Made by a program: the position numbers and the translations under genes. The notes below the pieces were generated by a model. That model was not told the DNA's origin and ran no database searches. It worked only from the letters and a program-made list of their open reading frames with translations. Of a stretch of DNA of 64,000 bases, positions 11,433 to 24,560 are shown piece after piece. How positions within the stretch are numbered: position 1 is the first letter of the stretch; every line of letters starts with the position of its first letter. The stretch spans positions 14,969,461-15,033,460 of the forward strand of contig NC_034412.1 of NCBI RefSeq assembly GCF_002078875.1, in the 5' to 3' direction. This stretch comes from Numida meleagris. Taxonomy: Eukaryota > Chordata > Aves > Galliformes > Numididae.

Positions 11433-14400
11433 AAGCAGAGTCCATGCAGAATTTTAATGTATTTCTGTATTTTGACATCACACTATAGAATTTGATCAAG
11501 AGCACATTCTCTGTGATTTCTCTCCCAGAAGCTGACAAACCTTTACCAAAAATAAAAAATCAATTAAATAACTGTAAGTCATAACTTCAATTTTAAATTG
11601 TACTGAATTATACTTTTAAAAAAGCAAGCACTGAATACTCCCAGAGAAGTCTGCTCTCCTCCTTTAGGAGGAGACTGTTCACCTAAGTTTAAGTCTCTAG
11701 CAGCCTGCCATCATCTCCCTTTTAATTCACCCGGTTTACCTGATAAGCAGCCCTTGAGGTAAGAAGTGTAATGTAGTGAAAAATGCACGTGCACACTTAC
11801 AGCTCAGAAACAAGGAGCTTCATGAACTATACTGCAATCAGTCATCTTAACAAACGTGCAGACTGATGAAACCAAAACTATGCCAAAATGTCTAGAGAAA
11901 AATGTGCAACTCTGCCCTCAATAAACCTCAAAATGAACTTCATTTGCATGAGGACCTCTTTCTTGGCAAAAGATGCTATACTAACAAGCATAGTTTTCTT
12001 TCCAACATGTGCTATGTATGACCTACACTTGCTCACCGAATAACCTTAGACATCGCATCCTACAGTAGGACATCTGCACGGATGGGCAGAAACAGTAGCA
12101 GACCAAAGAAAAAAGCTCAAGTGGAACAAGAAAATAAATAACATGCACACAGATGTATCTTCTGTATGTATGTGTGTTGGGATAAGCTTCACTTGCACAT
12201 ACATTTAAATCCAAGGGCAGCCTTGAGTATAATAGAATCAGCGAGGAATCTAGAAAAGCCCCCTATTTCCCTCCAGGTGGTTGGGGGTCACGGCATACAA
12301 TCTCTTGTCTGAAGAACTAGGGCAGAGCACAAGTAAAGATAAGCATAAACATCACACACAAGAAAGGAAAAAATATACAAGGGGAAAGAAAACAGTAAAG
12401 TACTGCCCATTCCACAAAGAACAGAAAAATGTTGCTATAACACAACGCAGTCTTTTCTATATGCTCCAGATCAACAGTCTATTTTACTTCCGTACATCCA
12501 ATCATACTGCAACAGTATTACTTCTACTGAAATACATAGCCAAATGCATGGCAATTTCATGAGAAAGTCAAACAGGAAAAGCAACTGGAGTGTTGCACAA
12601 ATAGCTTTTTGCGATGCAGAAAAAATAAGTTCTAATGTGCCATGGGCATAGGAGAATCAATAAGAGAAAGATATAGTCTACACATCTACAAAGGATTCAG
12701 TCAGTAAGATATGAAAGAAGAGAAAGCTTAAGTAACTTCAGGCGATTACATTCACATTGTTGATGAAGGCCACATATAACATCTGAATCTTTCAGCCATG
12801 TCTTTACAGCTCTAGGCAAATAAATCGGCACATTACATGACAGAACTGCCTTGATCTTTACACAAAATGCAACTTTCGAGAATATCATATCTCGTCACAC
12901 ACAAGCTTAAAAATACAATACTTAAATTTGGAATGTTTAAGTATAGTTTGCTGACTAAATACCAAAATTCAACTGTAACGGTTTCACTTGCTCAAAACAA
13001 TTATTTGCACTCCGAGGCATCTTAAATATGTAGTGGTGAACATAAAGATTCCAGAGATCTGAACAAAATCATATAAACACCCGTACTCAGAATCATATCT
13101 ACTTCTGAACTCTTCATCTCCCCATATAACAATTGCTCTGATTCCAATTGAAAGTTAGATTAACATTTCAAAAGACAAAAAACAATTGATTAACACATGA
13201 AGCCACTGTTAAGAAGAATGTGGCCTTAACTCCTTATTTAACAATACCCCTTCCCAATTTAGAGGACAGTTTTGTGTTCTTAAGAACAATCATGAGCTCG
13301 TTCAGTCTGAGCCCTTGGTTTCCATTCTGATGATCCAAAACAATTTTTAAAATGGAAGATTGCAAGATGAATTGTTATAACTTCTTTCTAATGCTGTCAT
13401 TTGTGAGGACAAGAACAAAGCTGTATTCATTGAACACAAAAGAACAAAAACCTAAACTCTCTTCTTGGACAGGATTCCACTCGATATCATGAAAATGTAA
13501 AAATTACAGTTCTGTATTTAAAAATTTCTAAAGAAACAAATTCAAAGCTTTTAAGAACCGATGTTTACTCTGAATTGATACCACTAAAACAACTTTTCAT
13601 GTTTACGAGAAAACTATATAAAAGTGAATTGCCTTTATTTCAAGTTTCTTTTGAATGTTACTTGGCAATAATGCATCTTCACTCATGGCTCCCACATGTC
13701 CAATAAAAATACCAACATCATTAAGATCTTTAATTAGTAAGCAAATGTAATTTTGTTATTATCATAAAATAAGAAAGCTGTTATTTCCAAGACTCCCTGA
13801 GATAGAAAGAATCAAGAGTTATGTAGTATCGAAAAAGCACTACAATCCCTTCAGGAACCTAGTATTTCTGTTCAGCATTTACCCACGATTCTTGACTGAT
13901 TGCACGTACTTGTACCAGTTCCATCAATCTACGCGCTGCACCCATATTCTCATACAATATAGGTATGGAATCAACAACGTCATAAGAAGACCTGGAGTTT
14001 TTAAATAGCATGAGGAAGTGCATGTCTAATTTGGCAAACACATCACTTGGTCAGAATGCCAAAAGGAAAAAGACTACACTAACCTTCATATTGCTTTAAA
14101 TAGAATACGTCCCCTCAGTATCACTGAGGGCACCTGTCAGTTTAGCAGGATTCTAGTTTAGGTTCCTCTTCCCCTCAAGCGTACCTTGAACTTGTATACC
14201 TCCAGGATACGTAGCATAATGCAATAAAAAATAAGATACTTTTTAGCATTAGATGTAATTAAATCTAATAAACATATTTTAACCTCTTTTCCTCATAATC
14301 TTCGCACATACAGATATTGAAAGAATACACAGAACTCCAAAATGAATTTATGTGAGGAAGCTATGGTACTGGTTTAAGATTACCTCATACTAACAGAGAG

Positions 14401-16323
14401 CCCTAAAGCAATGGCTGTAACTCTATCCTTTACTCAAGGAGCAGTAATTCTGTAAGCAATTTCTATAAGGTTAAATGAAATCTGAACGCCAGTTTCATAA
14501 GCAGGAATGTCTGGTGCTAACTGCATCCATGAAGCTCTTTGGCTTTGCTGTTGTAACTCTTTAAAATGCAAGATGGCTATTCAAACAAATTTTGAGAAAC
14601 CAGTCAAGAAACGCACTGCTTGTTTCTGCGTGCTCTATATTGCCAGAAAAATGGTCTGCACAGTACTTTTAGGCAAACAGATTTATTTACTGAGAACACC
14701 ATGACCTGAAAATTCCCCTTGTAAAAGTTAACTTCAGCAGCTGTTTCTATTTCAGAAAAACCTTTTGGGCAGCTTGGCCAAACTCTGCAGGAGTTAAACT
14801 GTGGCTGCTGTTGCAGCTTCAGTTTAGAACACTGATGTGCATCTATCCATCCTAAGGAGCTTCACACACTCTCACACACAAAATTTGCAGTGCCCATTCA
14901 ACCCAACCCATATATGCCCAAAATAATCATCACTGAACACACACACAAAAAGAATCCTTTGCATTGTTTTGATAAAAGACATACATCAACAACAGAAAAA
15001 TAATTCCTGGGAGAGTTAGAGTATTGTAAATAGAGCTGTCACTTCAGTTTTCAAAATCTTTAGTAACACAGCCCCATTAACTTCAGAAGGAAGGTGAAAT
15101 GCTATTTTGGAAAGAGGAATTTGATTAATAGCACCACATTTTTTTAAACTTGCCCTGCAGGGGCATTTAAGCCAAGAACAGGTCCTATGAACAGTCATTT
15201 CTCAGTGGGTGTTCATGATTTTCTCCCAGTTTATTCCAAGCCTGAAATTGTTAAGTGGAAGACAGATCTGGGACATCACTTTGAAGAGGTCCTTCATAAG
15301 CCCTGATAAGTCAACCCAAAGCATGCACAAGAATACTTTACTTCCCAACTGACTGACCATCTGCATGAGCATTTTATCATAAACTTGTTTTTGAAGTTCT
15401 CTTCAGTAAAAAAATAAAAGAGTGAGAGAAAAATCTCATATCATATCAGAGAAAGAACCCTGAAGTGTCTGCAATGTTATGTCCTCTATATGCAAAAATA
15501 ATCAGATTGCAAGACATTGGCTGCACTGATGGACTGAGGAGCATTCCAAAATAAAATTTCACCCTCCTCCTATTAAAAAAAAAAAGCATACCTTGACAAA
15601 TGTTACAGGAAATCATTCTTTATATGGCAGTTATGAGGCCCTCAGAAGCTCACGCTTCAGAATTTAGAAGGCCCAGAGAAGAACCTCTTCCACTTCCTCC
15701 TGATATTTTCAAAGTAATTTAACCCTCCTGAAGCACGCCTTCACATTTTCGGTTTCCACCCAAGAACTTCTTGAGAATTAGAGGTTACAGAACTCACTAG
15801 TGTGACTGCTATGAAATCCATAACTCATTGTCATTCCATCCTACTTGGAAACCACAAGACCAGAGAGAACACCTTTGTAACAAGGTAGGACTGAAAATGG
15901 ATCCTCTTGCAAACTTCAAGTCCAATAATAAGGAGGTAAATACAACAGATAGAAACACTATGGCCTTTTTCTTCCCATTAGATGGCAATCTCCTCAGTTA
16001 AAGTCACTGCTGAAAGGGAATTTGATTATATCAGTAACATCTTTGTGAGAAAAAAAAAAACAGAAAAGTGACTATTCTGGATAGACTGTACTCTGACTGG
16101 AATACAACTGAGATAGGAGATCCCTGAAGTAGCGTAATGCTTCTTGACTTCAAACATACTAAACTTGTTCAGAAACTGCCTGTGGTGGGGGCAGCCTTTG
16201 CTGGCAGATCAGTCCCCACCCAACCGCCTGCTCACTTCCCACTTGGAAGGATGAGGGAGAAAATCACATGGGCAAGAGAAAAAAAATACACAAAGGTTGA
16301 GATGAAGAAAGTGTAATAACCGT

Positions 16324-16333
16324 GGGGGGGGGG
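16324..16333 (+). repeat. G10 homopolymer
   Basis: A run of ten G in an otherwise AT-rich intron. Length is prone to polymorphism or sequencing error. Confidence 0.9.
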
Positions 16334-18290
16334 AAGAGTGATGCAAAGGCAATCACTCACTGGCTCCCAGCAGCAGGGTGGTGGGACTGATGCCCAACCA
16401 GACTCTAGCCAACAGCTACAATGGAAGAACTGTTTCCCAGTTTTACCACTGAGCATGACATTAAAAGGTATAGAACATCTCCTTGATCCCTTTGGGTCAG
16501 CTGGGTCCCCTACAGCCTCTTGCCCACTCTCTGCCTACTTACAGGAGCAGCAGAGTGATACAACAGAGAAGGCCTTGATATTGCAAACACTACTCAGCTA
16601 AAACACTTGTTTTGCTGGGGGTAAGACATGGTGTGGAACGAGAGAACATTTTTTCAGGGATTTTTCTAGAAGAGATAATGCACTGAAGACCCCTCAGCTA
16701 TTGAAGGTCTGCTCAGAATCTGACTCATTTAATCCATCTTTTGAAAGAATCCCTTTAGGAGCAGCAGTTTTCAATCGTAGAGTGTCTTTTATGTGATCTA
16801 TGCAATGTAGCTAAGAAAAGAAGCATTGCTGTTGAGTGTCTCAAACCATTAATCAAGCATCTGCACCTCCACTGGAAAAAAAATGAGGGCAGAAGGGTTA
16901 ATAAAAAAAAGTGAAAAATTGGGGAGAGGAAATAGAACTGTATATATTTTTTGTCCAGTGAAGCCTCATGCTACTCCAAATTCATTTCAATGGCTGTTCA
17001 CATTTCCCCAACTCAACATTCAGAAAAGACAGCAATTTGCCATATTTCTGCTCCACTGTTTTGATGTAGTACCACCAGAGTAGGTTCTAAGAGCCACTCA
17101 CAGCCCGTGAAGATAACTCAATTATAGAATAGTTTACTGAGAGCAGGAGAGAATCTGGGCACCAGCAGTATTCTACTGATGCTCAATTATCTGCCACATT
17201 TAACTCTACCCCAAAACTACTTACAGCTTGTACCATCTCTTTTCTCAGCTTCTCTGTCCCCCATAGCCATCAGACCCCCCTGGCGCAGCTGCTATTCAGC
17301 CAGTTCCTTCCCAGTACCATTACGTGGCTTTGCTCTGCACTTGCTGCAGAACTTGGCACATATCCTTGCTGAGATTAATTGTCTTCTAACCCAGTTCTCC
17401 AAGTCACCGAGATCTCCCTGTGCCAAGGTCCTACAATATCTTCTGTTAGTCCTTTCTACTAGGGGGGTGTCACGTCATTTTGCTTGGAGCGTGTTGTGTC
17501 ATCATTTCAGCAACTGGTGGTTGGACTTGCATCGGCAGTTTACGAAAAAAGCTTCAAAATAATGATTCTAGACTAAATCCTGCTCATCAGCCCTGCATAA
17601 CCATGTTTCTAAGCCACAGTACTTCAACAAGAATCCATTACCTGTCCTTGTAAAACATCAGCAGCTATGGGTAAACTAATTGCACAATTCTTCAAAACTG
17701 AGTTTTCCTTCTTGAAATGTTTCAGCAAGATGCAATACTTTCCTACAGAAAATAGTGTCCTACTATATCTTTGAATTTACTGCAAAGTTAGCATCCAGAT
17801 ACCTTAGTCAATGTGATAGCATGTTAAAATACCATTGCAAATGTAGGTCTTTCTTCCCCTCCTTTAGAACACCCAGAATATCATACTTTAGCTAAAAAGA
17901 CAGACAAGTTTTTAAATAACCAAGTGGAGGAAAGCTATTAGATCAGAAAAGCAGTGCTGAAAGAATAGTAACTCTTAGAAGAGAAATGAAAGTAGTTGGA
18001 AGTATAAAGCTTTTTATATCTGTTATAAAACCAGAATCAGATAAAAAGTCATTTCTCCAATTTCTCTCACATTTTCCCAGGTTAATACAAGGTTAAACTG
18101 AACTAAACAAGAAAGAGCAAAGAGTAGGAAAAGAAAAAAAAAAAAGAGAGAGAGAACTCCTCAGCTTGGGCACACTCACTTTGCTTTTGATTCAAAATTA
18201 GTTTATCTTATTAGTCCATTAGTATATCTGGGCTGATAAGTTTTGCTAAGAATTACTTGATAAAAGTGATTTGGTTTTGGGGAGTATTTT

Positions 18291-18306
18291 TTGGTTGGTT
18301 GGTTGG
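18291..18306 (+). repeat. (TTGG)4 microsatellite
   Basis: Four perfect TTGG units lie about 100 bp from the CR1 fragment at 18.4 kb. A purine-rich (GA) stretch follows from 18308. Confidence 0.9.
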
Positions 18307-18411
18307 TGGGGAGAGAGAGATTATGTGTGCACACATGTTTAAATAAAGAGAAGCCTTCTGCATTGCAACATAAATCCTCTGAATTAGAAAGGGCACCAAG
18401 AACTTTGAATG

Positions 18412-18585
18412 CAGAATCACAAAACATCCTGTGTTGGCAAGGGCTCAACAAGGATCATCACGTCCAGCTCTTGTCTCCACACAGGGCAGACTAAGAGTTA
18501 AAGCATACATTAACAGCATTGTTCAAATGCTTCTTGAATATCAGCAGGCTTGGGGCCATGACCACTCCCTCCTGGTGGGAAATAA
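18412..18585 (-). mobile_element. CR1 LINE 3' fragment, inverted
   Basis: It starts with an 'agaatcacaaaacatcctg' version of the CR1 terminal motif and continues through a diverged 'aaggatcatcacgtccagctc' block. The distal part (to about 18.58 kb, 'ggggccatgaccactccc') fits CR1 spacing but is weak. Confidence 0.7.
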
Positions 18586-21500
18586 AATAATGCAAAGCAT
18601 CAACCAAGATTTTAGGGTTTCAGGATCAGCAAACCTGTATCCTGTAATCCCATACCATAATTCTGCACTCTTCCCCAGCTTTCAGAAGCATCTCCTCGTA
18701 TTTCAAATCTTAGGGGGCAGAGAAAGCCATGCCAAGTTCCCTAAAACACAGATATTCACGTTTTCATGCTCGTCCACTTTGAAGAAAAATATAGAAGAAC
18801 AGTAGAGGGCAGCATTTCTCCATTCGCAAGGGCTTCTTCACCTGCTGCCAGCAGCAATTAAAGACAAGGATGTAAAACACAAGACAGCCTTACAGTACAC
18901 TGTTTCTTTTTCCAAAGTCTCCATTTTACAGCAATACACTTTCACAGCCTATGCTATACAAGCATCAGAACTGAAGCAAAACCAGGGGAAAAAAAAACTC
19001 ATTTTGCCAGGAAGTCACTCTATTTTTATAAATTATTACAGCATACGATTTGCTGACTAAAATCTCTCCAATGTACTGCTCATAAATAGTGCACTAGTGA
19101 TGAAAAAAAAAAGCCTTTATTTTTTTCATTCTCTGAATAATTATATGAAAACATTTTAATGGGAGAAAAAGTTTCTAAGATCATTAATGACTACCTAGGA
19201 AGTTGAAATAATCTTATTTTTAAGTTAACTTTCCATTTAACATCAGATACATACTTTTATGATCCTTCTGACAGGAGTGGTACATGGGAAAAATCTACAC
19301 TAAGAGTACTTACACGATTTTAGGTGAATAACAACCCTTATATTCGGGCCTACTACCCACATCTGATCCTTCAAAATTACGCAAAGTGAGACAGATCTTT
19401 CCGCTGCATTTCTCAACATAAACTCCTAATAAACAACTTAATATGATCTTTAAAATCACCAACTCCATCATAATGAGTTAGTATCATCTACATCATTATT
19501 ATAAAAGGCTTTCATTGCACTAATTACATTTAGCAGCAGGAATCTTTTGATTTGCAGCTTCAATTTATTTTGGTTTAACTCTCATTGTTCCTGTTCTAAC
19601 ATCCTGTTTGACAAGTCATTGCTGTCTTTGTATTTCGGAAGTATATTCCCTTTGTAGTCGAGACAAGCTCTTCCACTTTTCCCCCCCACAATTCAGAGTG
19701 GCAATTATAGAGCACTGCATAAAACAGCACTTTTCAATATCTTAAGTTGCCCAGATGGTCTCTAAAGAGTATTTCACAACCAATTAGAATTAAAATCAGG
19801 AGAAGAGTTAAAAAGACCGTGTGAAAAAACCACCTAGATCAACCTCATACTTTTCTGCATTCCCTTGAATTTCAATTACTTTCATAACATCAGCTGTGTA
19901 CATGAGATGCTGTGAACAACCCAGTAGGAAGGGAGAAATAGGGAAATTGATGCCTATCAGATAAGAGATCGTGATTATTTCTAGGAAATTTTCTACAGAA
20001 GACTTAAGATGCACTAACTATTAATGAGTCACTCAATTTGCCACTCCTCCTCATCTGGAATTGTTCTAATGTACAGAGTCCCACTTCAGCAAAGAACAGT
20101 GCAGTGGCTGAAGCACTCAGAGGCTGTTTACGTGCACTGAAGGAAGATGAAAGCAGAAGGTTAAAAAAAAGGCTTTATGTAATAAGACAGTCCTACTTAC
20201 AGCTTCTTAAAAAAGTTAAATCGTTATCAATCCTAACTAGAGAAAGCAGTGAACAAAAAGGGGGGGAACTATGTGTGTGTAAACACCTGGGTTGTTTTTT
20301 TTTGTTTTTTAATAAAAAATAAACTGAAGAATTAAAAACTTCTTTCCAGTAAAAGACTTGTAGGAAGATACAGGAATCTACTACAAATCTATTGTGTACT
20401 ATTTGAAATTACTGTGTATTTCTCAAGAGACAACGAATAAAGAAAAATTAAAAGTTGTCTGTTATAGAAGAAAAATTGACTAAGTTCAAATATTATAATA
20501 TTCCTAGAACTTCAGAGTTACTACAAAAAGAAAAAGCCAAGCGTGTCCAAGAGGAAAGCTCCTGAGCTACCCTGCTTGCACACCCCTGCACACATCTCAC
20601 AACACATGAGCAAAGCACTCCTTGGGAGAGTCAACTGCACCAAGGCAATAAAGGCACCACAAACAGGTAGCAAAACACAGCTACCACACAGCTTGTTTTT
20701 CCAGTATGAAAGATAGGCCACGCTAGTAAGTAAAAATTCAATGCAGAGCATTCTGTTGCAACAGAACACTTGAGAGAAGCCTAAACCATGGCTGGCACAT
20801 GCAGCCTTGCACAGATGAAGGAGAAAAAGTGTCCTCAGCATTCATTACAAGGTATGTAGACACAAGCAAACCCATTGTTAGAGAACATACAAAGGAAGTA
20901 AGGGAATCTCTCTTCCAGGCATTATGGGTTTGTCACTAAAATGCCCTATGGACTGCTCATTCTCTACTGGGCATTCAGACGGGTTCAGAGAATGCTGATG
21001 ATTTCTACCCACATTGACCTTTAAGACAGCAGCCCTCAGTTACACGTCCTAATACTTCCCTAAGTATTGGCATTTCATTAAAGCATATCCTTCCCTCCTC
21101 CAAGCCCATGATGCAGCAGTGACTGGTCAACAAAATCACCACTTATGAAAGTATGTTAATATCGAGTAATATCCACTGACAGTGTATCAGGCTATGATTA
21201 AGAATCAAATTTTTAAAAAGTGAAAAGAAAAGCAATCTTCACATTAAAAAGCCCTGGTGAAACTTACTGCATTTGCAAATCAAGTGCTGCACCAGCCTGT
21301 GAAACAGAACTGACAGCGGCGTATGAGAAAAATCAGCCAGTGAGTTCAGCCCTCCTGAAATCACACTTCAAGGAAGAGAAAATCCTACTTGGATATTTTA
21401 TTTTTTTTTGAGAGATTTTTTTGAGTTGGGTTGGGCTTTTTTTTTTTTTTAATGGATTTATTTTTTGAAGAAACCTAAATACCCCTGCCTGCTGAAGGAA

Positions 21501-21952
21501 TCGTGCTGGAGACCATATGCCCAACTATGAGCAACCCTATATTTATTCACCCACTCTTTTCTCCCAGTTTTCATTACAACAGGAAACTGTGCCAGAGCTG
21601 CTCACTCTGAGGGTCCAGATTCATGAGCGGCAGCCAAAAAGACCAAACATTTCAATTCTCCTGTAGAGAAAATAGCTTCTCTCCTCCCCTTCTCCTTCCA
21701 GAACTGGTGAGCTGTTAAGCCCTATCATTTTACCTGCCTTTTCAGATGCAGCTGAGCCAATTTAACTGCTCCATATACTACAGTTCTCCGTTCCAGCAGA
21801 TACCTTTTCATAGCTCCAAGTACTCAGCAGACTTCTCCATGAGCTGCTTTAACTCACTATCCAGCAGAAAAGCATGTTGCACTCTACTGGGCTTCTAGCA
21901 CATGAGCATTAAAGAAGAGAAGCTGGAAGTATTCTCAGTTGCAGCAGTCTGA

Positions 21953-22145
21953 CAGAATCATAGAATGGCCTGGGTTGAAAAGGACCTCAAAGATCATCGA
22001 GTTTCAACCTCCCTGCTGAATGCAGGGTTGCCAAACACCAGACCAGGCTGCTCAGAGCCACATCCAGCCTGGCCTGGAACACCTCCAGGGACGGGGCATC
22101 CACAACCTCCTTAGGCAACCTGTTCCAATGGATCAGCACCCTTGA
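21953..22145 (-). mobile_element. CR1 LINE 3' fragment, inverted, well preserved
   Basis: This is the clearest CR1 copy in the window. It has 'cagaatcatagaatggcctg', then the 'aaggacctcaaagatcatcga' block, the 'ccaggctgctcagagccaca' block and 'cacctccagggacggggcat', ending near 'ggcaacctgttccaatg'. It is 5'-truncated as usual and carries no open reverse-transcriptase frame. Confidence 0.92.
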
Positions 22146-24344
22146 TACATCAGGCCACTGTCATATCTGAAGCTACAGATTGAACTCTTCTCCCACAATA
22201 AACAAGGACAGATAGCAAACCAAAACTGATTAGGATTAAACACTTCACTTTGTTACTCCCATTAACCCTACCTGAAAAATTACTCAAGTTGAGATCACCA
22301 GCTCCTCTGAAATAAACACACAGTTCCAGAAGGGAGCTCAGAAAATGCTTTGAAGGAATCTTTTATATTATTCCCCTTTTTACTGCTGCATTCAGCACCC
22401 TCTCCAATCTAAATATATTGCACACAATGATCTCAGAGTCAGTTCTGGAAACACTGGTATTTTACAGCCATTTGTTGCTAATCAAACACATCTAGAACTC
22501 ATGCAGTAACAAGATGTAACAAATTTCCACTACAAATAAGTAACTAGTAAGTACAAACTTAAGAATAAAAATTCAAAATCTTCTAGTAATATTCATCAGC
22601 TTCATATAAGCACGCCAAGAGTTGATCCAACTACCCCATGTCTTCAGTCAAACTAGAACAAATACAAATTTTGCTGGCATGATGCATTCCTGCCTGGAGA
22701 ACTAGGCAACTCTAGTAACTTTATCAATGAAATGATCAAGTTAAAGCTTCTAAATACTTAGTCTGTTTACATGTGTTTGCTTATTCTTTGTAAATGACCT
22801 ATCCCTAGAGATAACCTGCATATGAAGCACATGCCACAGACTGATACCTTTGTCCTGTATTTTATGTGCACTGCGGGAAGATGGACAAATCCATATAAAA
22901 GAAAGCCACCTAAGTTTACTAAATACAGAGCAATTGCCTTCCTCTCACAGGTCTCCTGGGCCAGGGCACTGGCGGCTGGTAGAGTATCATGTCAACAGAA
23001 AGATGATGATTTAAGAAAAACCCCTTGGAGAGAAGTTAAAGAGGTAAAGCTTACTGTATCCTTGTAATTGATATACAGTAAGACAAACATTTTCCTAATG
23101 ATTTGCTTTAGGCTATTTTCTTAGGCTTTCTTCATACTGTTTCTCAGATTTTATGCTTCAAGTCACTATACCATTTCCATTGCTGTCACTCTGAGCCATC
23201 TTCAACTTCTTCTTCCCTCCTGGTGTCTTCACTCATCATCATCAAACCTATTCATCCACAGAACTTACACAAGTCACCTTTCAGTTCTGTCCATGGAATC
23301 TGAAATACAGTATTTTTTAAGTTCTTTAGTTCAAACTTTTGGATTTAACGAATCTCTCACTGTCTCTGGTCTTCTTTATTTGCTATGTAAGAGTTAGAAA
23401 CACGATCCCTGGCCAAAATCCAATCTGAGCAATAAAACTTCAAGTAGTCTTTACAAGCACAAAGAATACCTGCAGTGGGGATGTCATTTCTCCCAGCATG
23501 ACTACAAGTTCAGTATTCTCCCCTTGTATTCCTCATCTTTTTTTGTCAGATACCCTTTAAGTCCACCTACAGTACGCATTCCTCACTTTTAACAGCACAC
23601 CTCATCTCCTATTCTGAATGCCAATGAGCCAATCCTTAGTCTGCAGGCAGCCATCCTTCATTCTGACACCTACCAGCCATCCTAGCAGGCAGCTGTTTCT
23701 TTGGCATTGCTTTATACTTCAAGATTACATACAGTAGCAGTTTCATACCATCTGCCAACACTGCCAACATTACTGTGATGCACAGGTTTTTTTTCTTTCA
23801 CTTCCCAAAGTTTTTATGATGACTGATTCTGCACCCATTTCTTCAACATTAGAACCAGATGGCATATCAAAGCCAAGTGGTATCTTATTTGCACTACTCA
23901 ATTGGCTCAGCAGACAACCATGTTCTATATGCAATCCAATACATTTGGAGATCTATTTGTTCTTTAGTGAAGACAAGAAATGGTGGCAAAATGAAGTTAC
24001 GTGTGCCAACTTTGAAGGGCTGTTGTGGACTATTTAACACTCACAGTATTTAAGCTTCTGATGTATTTACTTCTCACGTAACTGAGTTTCTATTTCTATA
24101 ATTTTAAATTCACAAAATTCTAGGATTTGTTCCTCTGTTTTAAGAATGCATTCTCCTTTGGGCCCACCCAGTGATTTCTGCATCAGGTTTACACATGAAA
24201 GCTTATATAGCAGTTGTTCCCATTTTTACACCCTTGCCTCCATCACTTCTTATTTCCTTCGAACATTAGAGTCTACCCACAGTACCTCCAAAAATTTAAA
24301 AGCTCACAAAAACTTCTCATTAGGTCTTTTCATAGACTTTGTTA

Positions 24345-24560
24345 TACCATATCTGAAATACTGGGACAAGTCCTGCAGAAAGCCACCGAGACACTGAAGA
24401 AGCTGGAGCACAATGATGAAAGGGTCAGGGAACCTGGAGAAACAAGAGCTTCAGGCAGAGCTAGCAGCAGCCTTCTTACACCTAAGAGGAGTTCAGGGAG
24501 AAAACCAACATTGGCTCTTTGCAGTGCACTGCAGGAAGACAATGTTAAAAAAGCCAGGGT
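24345..24560 (+). mobile_element. CR1 LINE fragment, forward, diverged
   Basis: The order of blocks (a 'gccaccgagacactgaagaag' block, 'ctggagcacaatgatgaaag', 'ggtcagggaacctggag', then 'ttggctctttgcagtg') matches the CR1 sense strand ahead of its 3' UTR. It underlies most of the 167-codon open frame at 24214-24717, which is therefore not a host gene. Confidence 0.7.
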
